Positions 47,201-57,945 of a DNA stretch of 64,000 bases are shown piece by piece. Origin of the DNA: Nematostella vectensis (lineage: Eukaryota; Cnidaria; Anthozoa; Actiniaria; Edwardsiidae). The notes under the pieces are model-generated. The model searched no databases. It had not been told where the DNA came from and saw only the letters and a program-made list of their open reading frames with translations. The position numbers and the translations under genes were made by a program. Positions within the stretch are counted from its first letter, which is position 1; each line of letters starts with the position of its first letter. The stretch spans positions 14,148,887 to 14,212,886 of the forward strand of contig NC_064034.1 of NCBI RefSeq assembly GCF_932526225.1. The letters run 5' to 3'.

Positions 47201-48930
47201 TAATATATAACGCTAGAAATGATAGGTCTTTTAAAACATGTTAAAAAGCACTTCTGAAAAGATGGGTTTTAACCATTGTCTTGAATTCATTTAAACTGTC
47301 CCAATTTCTTATGTTTAGAGGTAAGGAAATCCAGAGCCTAGGCCCAGTGTGTGAAAATGATTTATAGCCATAAGTTTTAAGATTGCACCTAGGCTCTACC
47401 AGTAAGGCTTTCTTTTCAGAGCGCAGACTTCTTCGTGGAACATAAGGTGTAAGCAATTTATTTAAATAGGAAGGAGTTAGGCCATTTAAATATTTGAAAG
47501 TTAAAAGTAGTATTTTGAAATTTATTCTTTTGGGAATAGGCCGCCAATGGAGCTCCTGTAAGATAGGGGTTATATGGTCAAATTTACGTACACCAGTGAG
47601 AATGCGTGCTGCAGAGTTTTGGACAGATTAGAGTTTACGGACATGTTTTTGTTTCAGGCCTGTAAGAAGCGAGTTACAATAGTCCAGCCTAGACGTGACA
47701 AATGAATGGAGAAGTATCTCGCAGTGTTTAAATGATATGTATTTTCTTATTTTTGCAATATTGCTTAGATGAAAAAAAGCTGATTTGCATATGTTCTTTA
47801 CTTGTTTGTCCATTGACATCTCGCTGTCAAACCATGTTCCAATATTTTTTTGCGGAATCAGATATCTCAACAACATCAGACCCAACATTGATGAAACTCA
47901 GATTAGGTTTAGGGCGACGACGAGCATGAAGTACGAGAAGTTCCTTCTTATCACCATTAAGAAAAAGCGTTTTGGCTGTCATCCATCTATTAATGTCATC
48001 GATACATGATTCAACTAAGTGTCGCGACAGAGCAGGTTCTTTATCAGATAGAGGATTGAACGACATGTAGATTTGCGTGTCGTCAGCATAAAAATGGATG
48101 TTTAGTCCATGTTTCCTGATTATGTCTGCAAGAGGTACAGTGTACATCGAATATAGCAATGGACCTAAAACTGATCACTCAGGTACACCACAGACAAGCT
48201 TCTTGCTTTCTGATCTTTCATTTCCGATTTCCACAAACTGAGATCTGTCAGACAGATATGGCCTCAACCAGGAGAGCGCCGATCCTTTAATTTTAAAGCG
48301 ATGATTAAGTCTTCCAATCAGCAAATCATGATCCACTGTATCAAATGCCGCTGATAAGTCAAGCAATACAAGAATGACACTTTGCCCATCATCAATGGCT
48401 CTCAGAATGTCATTTTGTATGCGCGTAAGGGCTGTCTCAGTACTATGCCCTTTTTTGTAGGCCGACTGATAGATCTTATGCAAGTCCCCGCAATCAAGAT
48501 GTTGGTTTAGTCTAATGGCAACAACTTTTTCCATTGCCTTCGACACAAATGGATGGAGATGGGTCGAAAATGATTTTGTATCTCATGGTCCAAATTGTCC
48601 TTCTTAAGAATGGTATCAAGTACAGCTTCCTTTAAAGATAGTGGTACAACCGCCTCAGAAAAAGAAAGGTTGATTATATTTGTAATAAGAGGAAGAATAA
48701 CTCCTTGGCAATCCCGTAAAATGGAACCATGCAGGGGATCTAAGCTGCACGACTTGGATATCATATTGCTTACCAAGTAAGAAAATTCGTGCACTGTAGT
48801 TGGAGAAAACTCATTAAATTCAGAGATAGCATAGTTGCTTTGTGTTTGTACAAAATTTAGAATTTGTTCATTGTTATCGGTTTCTGTTGTTGGAAAACCT
48901 TCCCTTATTACTTGTACCTTGTTCATAAAA
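47200..48930 (-). pseudogene. L2/CR1-like LINE ORF, 5'-truncated and decayed
   Basis: On the minus strand the pieces read in order: pre-RT (48,507-48,926), RT fingers and palm (48,175-48,546 with SAYKKGHSTETAL and VLLDLSAAFDTVDHDLL; 47,827-48,159 with [14 protein letters not shown]), thumb (47,628-47,888 with VTSRLDYCNSLL), and the C-terminal stretch (47,241-47,456, with SFSHTGPRLWISLP). A stop near 48,175 and frame changes near 47,850 and 48,540 break it. No endonuclease remains. It ends in AGCGTTATATATTAGAAT and (TA)n, matching the layout of the 9-11 kb LINE. Confidence 0.88.
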
Positions 48931-49183
48931 AAAATATGAATGTGTCTGCCAATGCCGTTTTACAGGTATGAGATGGAAGTTTTTTGGCAGTATTGAGACT
49001 TAGCAATTTTTGAATAGGTACAGTCAGTACTCATTTTGGTAGAATGTCGAGTAGTCACTTGACGTAAATCATACGAGACATCGTCCTTCTCCTCCTCCTC
49101 CTCCTCCTCATCATCATCACAATCAACAGAGCGTTTCTTTTCACGACCTTCTTGTTGTTGCGACCCGGAAGGGCCAGGTTAGT

Positions 49184-49408
49184 TCAAAAAAGGATCTTAA
49201 AACGAAATCTCCTCACCCTCCTCCTAGGGGTGCAATAATAGTCAAACAATTCGTCAAAGGAGCTAAATTGAGGTAAGTCCGACTCAGCGAGATCGTCGTG
49301 AAAAAAATCAGGAGGAAGTCGTTCACTCTCTTCTCCTTCTTCTTCGGGGTCAGGTAATACTTCTAACAATTCGGTAAGCCACTCATTATCATCACCATCA
49401 TAAGCCAT
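49184..49408 (-). CDS. Short acidic protein, unknown
   Basis: Start chosen at MAYDGDDNEWLTELLEVLPD (49,408). The 74-residue product is strongly acidic with hydrophobic positions (LPPDFFHDDLAESDLP, FSSFDELFDYYC) and a basic arginine-rich end (TPRRRVRRFRF), the look of a transcriptional activation segment or a viral early regulator. A possible donor (GGTGAGG) near its end and an acidic stretch further down on the same strand (DCDDDEEEEEEE, near 49,110) suggest a second exon. I recognise no family. Confidence 0.4.
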   Translation of the reverse strand: MAYDGDDNEWLTELLEVLPDPEEEGEESERLPPDFFHDDLAESDLPQFSSFDELFDYYCTPRRRVRRFRFKILF

Positions 49409-49739
49409 GGCGAAGTTCGCCAAGAACAAACTAAAATGCGAGTGAAAATGCAACCTCTTTTTTAGAACTCTTATCCAATCAAAAAGCTTTAATTCTAGTA
49501 AGCTAAAAATACTTTTTTTTTAAAAAATAAACCAATCTTTTTTAATTTTAAACCTTTTTTTACCCTCTAATTGGACAAATACAAATACTTAACCCAATCA
49601 GTTGGTACACAGTGTTACCGTAACCATTTTTTTATCTTTCAAAAACACTTTTTAACCCTTAATAACAAAAAGCATAAAGAGAGGGCATGGGGTAGGTATA
49701 AAAATAAGCCATGACATCATCAGTATGACGTCTTCCCTT

Positions 49740-49862
49740 TTCTCCAAGCCTCTGATTGGTCAGTACATCCCTTAGCCAATCAGAAGCGTTACCGATGATC
49801 TCATCGACACACGTGACCTACTTGAAGGTCTATAAAAGACGACGACGAGCCCGGACCACTTT
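49740..49862 (+). promoter_or_regulatory. Core-promoter-like region with TATA, CCAAT and E-box
   Basis: CCAAT-type sites in both orientations (CTGATTGGTCAG, AGCCAATCAG), CACGTG at 49,810-49,815, and TATAAAAG at 49,831-49,838 are properly spaced for a plus-strand start near 49,860. Thirty-odd bases further on the sequence is cut by signature copy 6, so any transcript would run into repeat C. It may be the start of a lost gene or an LTR fragment. Confidence 0.5.
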
Positions 49863-49898
49863 ATAGTCAGACCAAGACTTAAAAACGACAGAGCATTA

Positions 49899-49936
49899 AT
49901 ATTTAGATTTAGGCACTGCCTAAAAGCGGAGCCAGC
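49899..49936 (+). repeat. 38-bp palindromic signature, copy 6
   Basis: One mismatch at the left edge (ATATTTAG). Followed by repeat C, as at copy 3. Confidence 0.88.
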
Positions 49937-50760
49937 ATTGAACACCTTCTGTGTTGACTGATTGATGTATTTTGGGGGGCTCTAGGATCCTGCTCTTTAC
50001 TGAGATTTATTTATTGTACCAACCAAATGGATCCAGGCCTTATTCAATAATTTAAATTATGCAGTACATCAAAGTTAACAAACGCAATTCCTGGTGTGAA
50101 TATGGCTGTCAAAGTTGTCAAGAGTCTAATGGTAAATTCTTATGTCCCATCATAGAAGTTTATAAATATATTTTTTTAATCAAAACAATAGTCCGACAAG
50201 CTTTGCCCTTGTGCAGAATAGGTCATGGATGTAACAGCATTCCACAGATTTCAAATAATATATTTAGACTGTTTAGATGCCATACTGTAATTTTTATGTA
50301 TTGATTTAGTGGCGATTCTCTCCTTCATTGGACCGAATATTCAGAAAAATGTCTGAAAATTAAAATCCAAAAATATATCTCCTTTCATGCATTACATATT
50401 GGTGCACCCACCATTTACCATATAGTGGCCTTGTTTTTGGTGGCCTACTCCAAAATGAATGCAATGAAGAAAAAACAAATTGATTTTGGAAGCAAATCCT
50501 AAAAAAAACATCTAAGGCATCACTGACAGTGCTAAAATGCTAACTTCTAATTTCAAACCAAACCCTTTCATTGATCTATGTTTGGGGTAGAGAGGAAGGA
50601 AAGAATATCAATTGACTAAAAAATAGTCGACGGGGGAGGAGATATAAAGGGAATTGACTCAACTTAAAAGGTTTGTTTAAAAAAATATAACAGTAATGAA
50701 CATAATTTGATTGAGCATTTCTTGACATTTCCCCTTTCCCATTATCTTAACCCTTTCATC
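49937..50760 (+). repeat. Repeat C, copy 2
   Basis: Matches 28,877-29,575 followed by 37,129-37,620, and thus shows the uninterrupted form of the site into which Harbinger inserted. No gene. Confidence 0.8.
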
Positions 50761-50929
50761 ACCACAGGCCTCTAAAGAGGCCATGTCTATGCTATCCAAG
50801 CTATGTGAACAGAATTCTATTATTGAAAAGGAACAAGGTTGTTGCTAGTGTTATAAAGTTTAAGTATCTTGCCCTAAAAAAACCCTTTCCTTAAAAAAAG
50901 TTTCATTAATGTACATTTGTAAAGCTACA

Positions 50930-51490
50930 TTCTGACAAGCTTTGTCCTTGCGAAGAACAAGTAATGGATGAAACAAGATTTTAAAGATAGAATATAGTGT
51001 CAGCCACAATTTTAGATAAGATGCAATACTGAAGTTTTAATGTACCATTTTAAGTGGTGATTTTCCATCCCCATGGGAATTAATATCTCCAAATATACAT
51101 CCAGTAATGCATTATATTTTGGTGTTTTTAGAAACCCTGGATCCAACCATTCCAATGAAATAAATCTAAACATCTAAAATAAATGTAATGGGCAAGAGAT
51201 TTGGAAAGAAAATCCTAAAAAGAAAATATAAGTGAAAGTAATACATGAAAATTTCTAATTTAAAAATCAAATCTGTTTATTAATTTATTTTTGGTGTAGA
51301 GGGGAAATAGCAAAGAGCATCAATTGCATAAAAATAGTCAACATGGACAAGGAAAGGAAGAAATATGACTCTTCCTTAAATGTTTGAAAAGAAAATGTAA
51401 TAACAATAATGTGATAATTATATTCAGTACTTTCCTAAGATATCCCCTTTCCCATTATCTTTAGGTTAATAGAAGACTGTTTTCGTTACA
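50930..51490 (+). repeat. Repeat C, copy 3 (partial, tandem to copy 2)
   Basis: Begins in the CTGACAAGCTTTGTCCTTG segment and follows the same order as copy 2 to the CCTTTCCCATTATCTTTAGG segment. It lacks the signature and 5' part. Confidence 0.7.
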
Positions 51491-52750
51491 GATTTATTAT
51501 TTAAAAAGCAAAATTATGTTTTTAGTTTTATATAATATAAGTATCTTGTATCTTCGTTGTGCGAGATGATTTAGGCAAAACACGTATTTGAATGCGTATT
51601 TGAATAGACTAGTCTTGCGTAATGTTTGTGTTCAAACAATTCGTAACATAGATCAAAACAACAAATTAAGTGGTATCGAATTTTCCTCACCTCAGCTTGG
51701 GAAAGTACTTGATAGGCATCGTTTTTTATCAATGCTTGTTCCTCTACAAGCGCGTAAAATCCCTTTTAACTCGCTTCGGCTTGCGATCTCGGAATGTTTT
51801 TCATGGTGCTTCCATAATTCTTTGGACACAAAGATTACGCAAGACTAGTTATAATCCATTCAAATAATCACTCAAATACGTGTTTTTTTAAATCATCTAG
51901 CTCAACGAAGAATGCTAGTAATAACACACATATTTATTGGTCCTCAAATTTGTTTTCAGCGTTGTATCGAGGAGGGAGCTTCTGCAAAAGCCAAAATTCC
52001 CTGCGAATTCAGCAGTTGGTGTCATAGTTAGCCCAAGTTGAAAGGTCAAACACCTGTGAAGTGTTGTATCTTCTTGGCGCTCTCAGCGCTCCGGATTTTA
52101 TTATCACCAAAATTTTATTTCAGATTCTAGGCAAGTAAGTGACTATCTTTTCACGAAAAATGACCATTTTTGATAGAGCAATGTACCAGATGCGACTTTT
52201 AAAACCTCAATTTGTTGGTTTAACGATCGTGCAAAATGATTGATGCGAGGCTATATTTGAGAAAATCTGTCAAATATTCTATTTTAACTGGATTAAGCCG
52301 AAATTAAAATAATATTGAGAGCACATATCCTGGTTGCCTCCTGTGGTGTTGTTGTGTTTCTGCGCTGTTTATTTTTCGCGGTGCAGGTAGCGATACTTGG
52401 TTCAAATTTTGTAGTGTTTTTCAGGGTCAAGCCGAGAAAAATAAGGAAAAATTCATAAAATATTTAATATTTGTTCGATTTAAAAAAAAAACACATTTTT
52501 GTAATCAGGAGACAAATATAAGTCTATAGACAAATTATTGAAAAATCATTTTTTTGAGTATTGCATTTCATCTTGAATGGATTAGCGGAGCGCTTCTTAA
52601 GTAATTAAATTACCGAGATGTATGGAGTATAGAATCATGAATGGTTGCACCACCCAACCCTGATACAGGGACCATTAACTTTGCCACGGGCCAAAGGAGA
52701 AAAAGAAGATAAAGGGACACTTTTTTAGAAAGAACATTTATTTTATTTAA
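51491..52750. other. No gene seen
   Basis: Mixed AT-rich sequence. A 20-bp inverted pair around ACGTATTTGAATG/CATTCAAATAATCACTCAAATACGTG (51,580-51,600 against about 51,855-51,885) brackets 51,588-51,848 and, with flanking CATCTCGCACAACG/CTCAACGAAG, could mark a small inverted-repeat element. Confidence 0.4.
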
Positions 52751-52755
52751 ACCTG

Positions 52756-53040
52756 TTATTTAATACAAATTGTTATTAATAAAAACGTTGAGAACCAAAC
52801 AATTGTCTCTTTTCTCTCTAAGAAAGAGGGACCACGGGTGAAGGGGTTTCCCCTGCAAATTGACGCGCAATTTCTATGCTCAAACCCCAAACTTGTTCCT
52901 CTCATATCCACGGGGGACAGACAGTCCAACAAATCTTGAATATAAGATTTCCAATGGCCTTGCAGAGCAAGCCCAAGTCTATCACTCAGGTTTCGCAGTC
53001 CCTCCCATGTCAATTCCATACTAACCGTCAGGGTATCTCT
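52756..53040. other. Ambiguous coding stretch upstream of the BEL integrase
   Basis: The plus strand is open here, but so is the minus strand (52,756-53,130), whose translation (LTVSMELTWEGLRNLSDRLG, WKSYIQDLLDCL) looks more protein-like. I cannot tell which, if either, is real. Confidence 0.3.
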
Positions 53041-54225
53041 GGCCTTATAAAAGGCCTTCCGGTTGTGCTGCCCCGAAATCATGGTCTTGTAATACTCCTC
53101 TTGCGAAGTCTTCACACGCGAAGAAGACACTGTGGCTATAAAAGCCTAATCTATGAGTCGAGGAAGACATATTGGATTATCGGAGTACGGAGCACCTGCA
53201 AACATATCACGAGGACATGTGTTACATGCAAAAGGTTAAGAAAGAGACCAGCAGATCAACTGATAGGACAGATCCCGATGTCTCGTGTCGTAGTACAGAG
53301 TCCTGCGTTCTACTGCACTGGAATAGACATGTTTGGACCTATCCAGATAAGACTAAACAGGAAGACCCTTAAAGAGGCACAAGCAGTCATATTTGTTTGC
53401 ATTACAACCAGAGCAGTCCACCTAGAATTGGTCACAGACCGAAGTACGGACACCTTCTTGATGGCCTTTCGACGATTTGCGTGCACAAGAGGTCATCCAG
53501 CCTTATGCTTTTCTGATTGCGGTACCAATTTCAAGGGAGCTGAACCCTACATATCTGAGGTGACTAAAAACTGGGACAAGAAAAAGATCAAGAAAGAGTT
53601 GGCCGAGGAATTCAGCTGCAATTTCGAAGGGGAATGGAATGTACTCAAGGCCAGTCATATGAATGGAGTCACAGAAAGTCTCATAAAATCGGTTCGACAA
53701 GCCTTAGACGCAACTTGCAGAAATCCCATATACTCTGAAGAGCAATGGAGAACTATCCTGACCGAAATTAGCTATACAGTCAACAGTAGACCACTCTACC
53801 CGTCATCGGACGCTATATGGGAAAACCCACCAATCACGCCCAATGATCTACTGATAGGACCTCACGTCGGGGTTCCGGTACCCATACAAGAAGACAAAGT
53901 CAACCCAAGACATCTCCACAAATCGACACAGCAAAGAATACATCATTTCTGGACAGCTTGGATGAAATACTTCGCACCTACTCTACTTAGAAGAGACAAG
54001 TGGTACAGACCAAGAGATAATCTGAAATCAGGTGACCTTGTACTCGAGGTAGACTCCTGCCCCAGAAGAAAGTGGAAGATGGCCCTGGTAGAAGAAGTAT
54101 TTCCAGGAAAAGACGGGAAAGTCAGAAAGGCAAAAATCAAGACCCAGACGAGCAGTTTCGAGCGACCAATTCATAAGCTGTGTTTAATCGCGACGAAAGA
54201 GGAACTCTCAAGTAATGTTAAGTAA
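53041..54225 (+). CDS. BEL/Pao integrase, C-terminal part of a pol polyprotein
   Basis: The H-H-C-C zinc-binding module is seen as LPRNHGLVILLLRSLH and ITRTCVTCKRLRKRPA. The catalytic core follows: GIDMFGPIQI (first Asp), TDRSTDTFLMAFRRFA, SDCGTNFKGAEP (second Asp) and HMNGVTESLIKSVRQAL (Glu). The C-terminal domain (LIGPHVGVPVP, RDKWYRPRDNLKSGDLVLEV, PIHKLCLI) is the one typical of BEL/Pao integrases. The open frame runs to the stop at 54,225 without breaks. Protease, RT and RNase H are missing upstream, so the element is truncated. Confidence 0.9.
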   Translation, partial: GLIKGLPVVLPRNHGLVILLLRSLHTRRRHCGYKSLIYESRKTYWIIGVRSTCKHITRTCVTCKRLRKRPADQLIGQIPMSRVVVQSPAFYCTGIDMFGPIQIRLNRKTLKEAQAVIFVCITTRAVHLELVTDRSTDTFLMAFRRFACTRGHPALCFSDCGTNFKGAEPYISEVTKNWDKKKIKKELAEEFSCNFEGEWNVLKASHMNGVTESLIKSVRQALDATCRNPIYSEEQWRTILTEISYTVNSRPLYPSSDAIWENPPITPNDLLIGPHVGVPVPIQEDKVNPRHLHKSTQQRIHHFWTAWMKYFAPTLLRRDKWYRPRDNLKSGDLVLEVDSCPRRKWKMALVEEVFPGKDGKVRKAKIKTQTSSFERPIHKLCLIATKEELSSNVK

Positions 54226-54307
54226 ATAACAATAACGATTAAATGTGAAGATAAGAAAGAAGATATACATCTCGTGTTACGATATGAATCTCCACACCCA
54301 GGAGGAG

Positions 54308-54607
54308 TGTTTCGCACGCCTTAAATTGTATAGTGGGGAAAAAGGAAAAAAACAACAAAAAACGAAATGTATTCATGAGAGCATTGAGTTATTTTACAGT
54401 CGCCACCTGATTGGTTAAGTAGCATTCAAAGATGGAATTAGCATAACCGCGTGTTAGTTCAAAGACGTTATGTAGTCAGTAAAAATGATCAAGAGCATCC
54501 GGAGCGAAATATACTAAGATTGTAAGTAAAATTTATATGATTCATATCATGTACTTTAAAACATAATCGAAATGACCAATAATCAATGTTACTTTATTTA
54601 TTCAACA
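54308..54607 (+). repeat. Probable 3' LTR of the BEL/Pao element
   Basis: A purine tract (CAGGAGGAG) lies about 80 bp after the pol stop and is followed by TGTTTCGCACGCC. A CA end occurs at 54,603-54,607 (TTCAACA). Start TG, end CA, and polypurine tract fit an LTR of about 300 bp. There is no 5' LTR in the window for comparison. Confidence 0.55.
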
Positions 54608-54626
54608 GTTGACTAGCAAATAGTTA

Positions 54627-55290
54627 CTAGTACAAAATAAAAACTTGCTCCGGCATTATTAGTGTGGTTATATGGCTGGTTATTCGAAACATCCACAGCT
54701 CATGGTTACGGTGCACAAAGCGAGCCCACTCTCCCATCAGGTCAAGGATCAACGATTCCACATAAAAACTCACGACATGCATGACGTTATACGTATCAAT
54801 CACATCGTAAGTTGCCTGAGGCTTATCAAGTTCGTTATAAGATTCCATGGACTCTTCCTCCTCCTCTTCCTCATCGCTAGTGTCACTCTCGACGACAACT
54901 ACTTTCTCGGCTTCTTCGCCATCGGTATCACTTCCACTACATCCGGCATCTCCTCCTCATCCTCCTCCTCCTCCTCTTCTACATCCTCTTCTTTGGGTCG
55001 GGGAACTGGGGCGCTTACGTTTACGCAGGTTGTAGGGAGCTTCTTGCCTTTGCCCTTGACCTTCTTCTTGGAGAATGGTGTTCATAGTGGCACCGCCTTC
55101 GTCTTCTTTGCTTTCTTCGGCGGCTCCGCCCACACAAACCGGTCGCATTTCTTGTTTGGAGGTCTCACGTCACACGCAAAAAAAATACACACGTCCTTTG
55201 GAAAACTGACCGCGGCTCACTCCAACACGGCAAATGAGGTTATGTTCACACACTGGAAAATCGGTGATCCTCCTTGACAGCCTCTCTCAC
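54627..55290 (-). pseudogene. Acidic/basic low-complexity ORF, unknown
   Basis: One minus-strand frame reads, with a single stop in a GGA-rich tract (near 54,957), YNLRKRKRPSSPTQRRGCRR, then GSDTDGEEAEKVVVVESD, an EEEEEEES run, and QATYDVIDTYNVMHVVSFYV, ESLILDLMGEW, VHRNHELWMF. The layout (basic patch, acidic tract, hydrophobic C-terminus) is unlike the surrounding retroelements. I recognise no family. The plus-strand ORF over the same bases is serine-rich and an artefact of the acidic repeat. Confidence 0.4.
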
Positions 55291-55506
55291 TGCTTTGGCC
55301 TCGTCTTGTTTAAAATGAAAGCCACAGCCTATCTGTTATTTTTGAGAAATCCACAGGAGTACCGCACTTTAAGGCAGACCCTACTTTTTTTACCTCTACG
55401 TTACAAAAACACTTCATCATCAACAAAAAAAGCAGCAATGTTCTTTGATTCAAAATTTCCATCATGTATATTCTTTTAGGGTAACCCATAATAATACCCT
55501 CAACCA

Positions 55507-55700
55507 TGACGTCACTTCCGTCTGATAAATTCCCACCTATCACTACCCTCCCCTCCCTACTTCAAAGGTCAAAGGCCCAAGGGCAAATTCCACCCCATGA
55601 CGTCACTTCCGCCCGATATATTCTGACCAATCACAACACGCCAGTCCCAACAACCAATCAGAACGCGCCACCAACGATCGGGATCCACCCGATATACCGT
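55507..55700 (+). promoter_or_regulatory. Promoter-like region with paired CRE-ETS sites
   Basis: TGACGTCACTTCCG occurs twice, at 55,507-55,520 and 55,598-55,611: a CRE fused to an ETS-type CTTCCG. Between them is AGGTCAAAGGCCC (55,567-55,579), a nuclear-receptor-like direct repeat. CCAAT-type motifs follow (GACCAATCAC, AACCAATCAG). No TATA box is in a clear place. The minus-strand acidic ORF at 54,627-55,290 would be its natural target. Confidence 0.45.
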
Positions 55701-55859
55701 TTTTTTTTCTGATGTTTTTTCGGATGAACTCATCACAAGCTACCCCTGGCTGCCAAGGTAAAAATGCTTTATTTTTCTAAGGAATGACCTGTAGGGAAGT
55801 TTTTTTTTATAGTCAATTGATGTATTTCTTCCCATATTTTTGAAGATATGGCAGCAAAT

Positions 55860-56330
55860 CTCGACAGCTCAACATTGATTCTAAAAGCTGGTCTGAATAA
55901 GTTTCTTTTCTGCAATCCAACAAAAAATGAGATTCTACATCTTTCATCCCGTTTTAAACCCTATGATTCCATCCCTGGAATATATATGACAGTAAAATAA
56001 TTCAATCAGTTTAAAAGGCGAGACCTTGGCATTACGCTCGACAACCATCTTAAATTGGACAAACATGTCAAAAGTATTTACAAGTCTGCATCTTATGCCA
56101 TCAGAAACATCGGAAACTTCAAAAAACATCTTAGTGAATATGAATGCGAGAGGTTGCTACATGCTTTTGTCCCCTCGCGACTTGACTCCTGTAACGGTAT
56201 ATTGCTCTGTTTACCTGATAAATTGATTGCCAAGCTGCAGAGACTGCAGAATACGGCTGCGCGGCTTGTCCCTAAGTCTAAAAAATCAGATCACATAACT
56301 CTAGCTTTATATAAACTCGACTTCGACTGT
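55860..56330 (+). pseudogene. LINE RT C-terminal fragment (L2/CR1-like)
   Basis: Reads NPTKNEILHLSSRFKP, then after a stop near 56,000 RRDLGITLDNHLKLDKHV, FVPSRLDSCNGILLCLP and RLQNTAARLV, SDHITLALYKL. These are the thumb-region motifs (SRLDYCN..L and LQN.AARLV) of non-LTR RTs. It stops where the LINE would continue LHWLP. Its last 80 bases form part of the 154-bp inverted repeat. Confidence 0.8.
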
Positions 56331-56393
56331 TGATAACTGAATTGTTGATAATTCGACTTGATTGTTAGAGAAGCAAGTAGTGAAACCTCCATG
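56240..56393 (+). repeat. 154-bp inverted repeat, left arm
   Basis: Aligns without gaps to the reverse complement of 63,740-63,893, with 13 mismatches by hand count (about 92% identity). The outer half is LINE RT sequence (CTGCAGAATACGGCTGCGCG), the inner half contains TGTTGATAACTGAATTGTTG. Confidence 0.9.
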
Positions 56394-57945
56394 TTGATAA
56401 ATCGACTTGATGCTTTTACCAATAAAGTTAGTAAAGTTACAAAGAGAAGAAGTGGGTATAAACACTAGGACTTTAAATGAAATTTCCCTACATGATCCCT
56501 AACCTCAGTTTAAAACGTTTTGGGTTTCAAAAACACATTACTAGCTGAAAATTATGACTTTTTAGGATTGTGACCGAATTCTTTGACAACTATAACTGGG
56601 CAGTTAAAAGATAATAGATGACTAGTGACGGCCTGTTAAAGGCATGAACGTCTGGGAATAGGACGGTGCATAACACATGCATACATACATAATAGTGTCC
56701 AAAAGTGCCTTAGTACTCTTTTCTGTTGATCTTAAAGTTATCACCCTCTTGCAACCACGGGCGAGGCCGGGGATGTTTGTCCCGCACTACACACTTTTCA
56801 CAATTAGTTGAACCCTGTGTTCCTTTCTGTTGTTTGTTTTTTTTGTAATTATTTTACAGAACAAGAGTTTGTAATAAGGAATTGACATATATAACAAATA
56901 AAGTTTTCTATTGCGGAAAAGGCTCACTCAGTGGACTTAAAAGGCCTGGGTCGAACCTCAAATTGGTATAGATATGAAAACCATGCAATAAAATATTAAC
57001 AATAAATCACACAATGACGAAATTTGCACACCTTATAATATGTGACAATTCAGATGTCCGAACAAAAAATTCGGTCATATTGACCTGGCCTTGATTTTTT
57101 AGGGGGGGAGGGTAGTTAATATTTGTTAACATATTCGGCATGTTCACTTTTTGCTACGTTTCGCCTTAAATTTTAGTAAAATATATACGAATGGTGGTAC
57201 ATTTTATCAAGCCAATCTTGATTTCGAAATATTTTGGCGAGAAAAAGGATTAAGGCATTTTTTTTTTAAATACCGTGAAATTGGGACTTCAAGAGACCGT
57301 ACATCATTACAATTGGACAATTTCCATGCTTTGGAATTAGTAAATTACAACCATACCTTTGAGGGATGTGTTGAAGTTGCTTAGTAAGTGCTTATATAGA
57401 AAAAACCCAACCTGCGACACAAATATCAACATCGCTGAAGGACTTTGGCTTCCTCGACCGCCATATTGAATTGTGAGCCCACTGTATTCGATCAAAGTGT
57501 CAGCAGTCCTCCTTGAAAGTCCTTTCAACCAATCAGAATCCCGTATTCTCGATCAAAAAGATGGCGGACGAAATATCCCACTATTTCAGCAATTCGGAGA
57601 GAAAACATCAAATTTCTGGTGAAAATGTGTATTTTATTAACCTTGCTTTACTATTACAACATGCTAAGAACCTGCTCTGAGCAATTGACTTCTTTAATTG
57701 TAAAACGAGTATATACATTTGTCTTATTTGTATCAATAAAGATCGAATGCTGCCTACAATTTTATCGTGTGAACTTTATTCTTTATTACAAATGTGCTCA
57801 TATTTTGCTAGCTGTCTAATATTTTACGCCTAGAGTCTACGGCCAGCGAGCATGCGCGAGCATGCGCATATCATACAGTAGTTCACTATAGCTTCTAGTT
57901 GGAAATCCCCTTGCAATCCCGATTTGATTAATTCCTTTTTATGAG
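56394..57945. other. Upstream flank of the large unknown gene
   Basis: No long ORF. At 57,555-57,617 an AAAAGATGGCGGACGAAAT motif (YY1-like, ATG in context) opens a 19-codon frame (MADEISHYFSNSERKHQIS) that stops at a GTGAAA donor-like sequence; it could be a first exon of the gene that follows, though the phase to the obvious acceptor at 57,965 is off by one base. Confidence 0.4.

Noticed and set aside
54672-55277. 201-codon plus-strand ORF with a serine run
   Set aside because: The serine run is the complement of an acidic (GAG/GAA) tract; the minus-strand frame is the more protein-like one and the plus-strand frame has no motif.
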